Positions 6,350 to 6,637 of a stretch of 6,637 nucleotides of DNA are shown here, piece after piece. A program made the translations under genes and the position numbers. Under the pieces are notes generated by a model that worked only from the letters and a program-made list of their open reading frames with translations, did no database searches and was not told where the DNA came from. This DNA comes from an uncultured Muribaculaceae bacterium (GTDB taxonomy: Bacteria > Bacteroidota > Bacteroidia > Bacteroidales > Muribaculaceae). Every line of letters starts with the position of its first letter. Position 1 is the first letter of the stretch. The stretch covers positions 1 through 6,637 of the forward strand of contig CAJTRT010000083.1 in assembly GCA_910579105.1 (NCBI GenBank), in the 5' to 3' direction.

Positions 6350-6637
6350 ATGAAAAAGATTATCGAATGTGTGCCCAATTTCAGTGAAGGGCGCGACAAG
6401 GAAAAGATTTCCGCGATCACATCGGCCATCACATCCGCCGCTCCGGTGGCGCTTCTCGACGTGGACCCGGGCGAGGCCACAAACCGCACGGTCGTGACAT
6501 TCGTCGGCGAGCCCGACGACGTTCTTGAAGCCGCTTTTGCCGGAATAAAGCGCGCCGCCGAACTGATCGACATGCGCGGCCACCATGGTGCCCACCCGCG
6601 TATGGGTGCCACCGACGTGTGCCCCCTGATTCCCGTC
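6350..6637 (+). CDS. ftcD: Glutamate formimidoyltransferase, N-terminal part
   Basis: Ninety-six codons are present and the gene runs off the window end. The product transfers the formimidoyl group between N-formimidoyl-L-glutamate and tetrahydrofolate, a late step of histidine degradation, in the cytoplasm. The start MKKIIECVPNFSEG is typical of the formiminotransferase N-subdomain. Further on are LLDVD, TNRTVVTFVG and GHHGAHPRMGATDVCPLIPV (residues 77-96). His82 falls at the same position as the catalytic histidine of the mammalian enzyme. ATG at 6350 follows an A-rich stretch and gives the exact family N-terminus. Whether this protein is the transferase alone or carries a fused cyclodeaminase domain cannot be seen. 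Other histidine-degradation genes might follow outside the window. Confidence 0.94.
   Translation, partial: MKKIIECVPNFSEGRDKEKISAITSAITSAAPVALLDVDPGEATNRTVVTFVGEPDDVLEAAFAGIKRAAELIDMRGHHGAHPRMGATDVCPLIPV

Noticed and set aside
6345..6353. Two-codon ORF (ATG CCA TGA) overlapping the ftcD start
   Set aside because: It could be a translational coupling device, but such a short match is easily chance and nothing else supports it.
1..6637. CRISPR array, tRNA, rRNA, insertion sequence or phage genes
   Set aside because: There are no regularly spaced repeats, no cloverleaf or rRNA-like sequence, and no transposase or integrase motifs in any frame that I could read.

Overview
The window looks like chromosomal housekeeping DNA from a GC-rich member of the Bacteroidales, perhaps of Muribaculaceae type. 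Order-level placement is fairly confident; the family is a guess. Four things point there. The pair dxr-rseP is adjacent in this group. The rseP product has the group's N-terminal pattern. A near-perfect Bacteroidetes promoter (TAnnTTTG with a TTTG-like box 20 bases upstream) precedes dxr. The M49 peptidase carries the HECLGH form of the zinc motif known from Bacteroides. Start sites have A-rich leaders rather than strong Shine-Dalgarno sequences.

Layout, all genes on the + strand. Positions 1-359 hold no gene: C/T-rich tracts alternate with GCGAGC-containing modules, followed by a promoter and an A-rich leader. Then come dxr (360-1553, isoprenoid precursor synthesis), rseP (1618-2940, intramembrane site-2 protease) and an rlmI-type rRNA methyltransferase (2968-4179). 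Short gaps (64 and 27 bases) with no visible terminator suggest one transcription unit. A 126-base gap with two palindromes and another GCGAGC module separates this unit from a secreted M49 dipeptidyl peptidase III (4306-6312). A 37-base gap then leads into the start of ftcD (6350 to the window edge), a histidine-degradation enzyme.

The two units appear unrelated in function. The first combines isoprenoid synthesis, envelope proteolysis and ribosome modification. The second may link cutting of peptides in the periplasm to breakdown of histidine in the cytoplasm, but that rests only on adjacency.

I see no mobile element, CRISPR array, RNA gene, defence system or other clearly new gene system. 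The unexplained signal lies between the genes. One 33-base repeat (29/33 identical) occurs upstream of both dxr and the peptidase. A 25-base repeat (20/25 identical) lies just after the stop codons of dxr and the peptidase. A C-rich tract with G-quadruplex potential on the - strand lies upstream of dxr.
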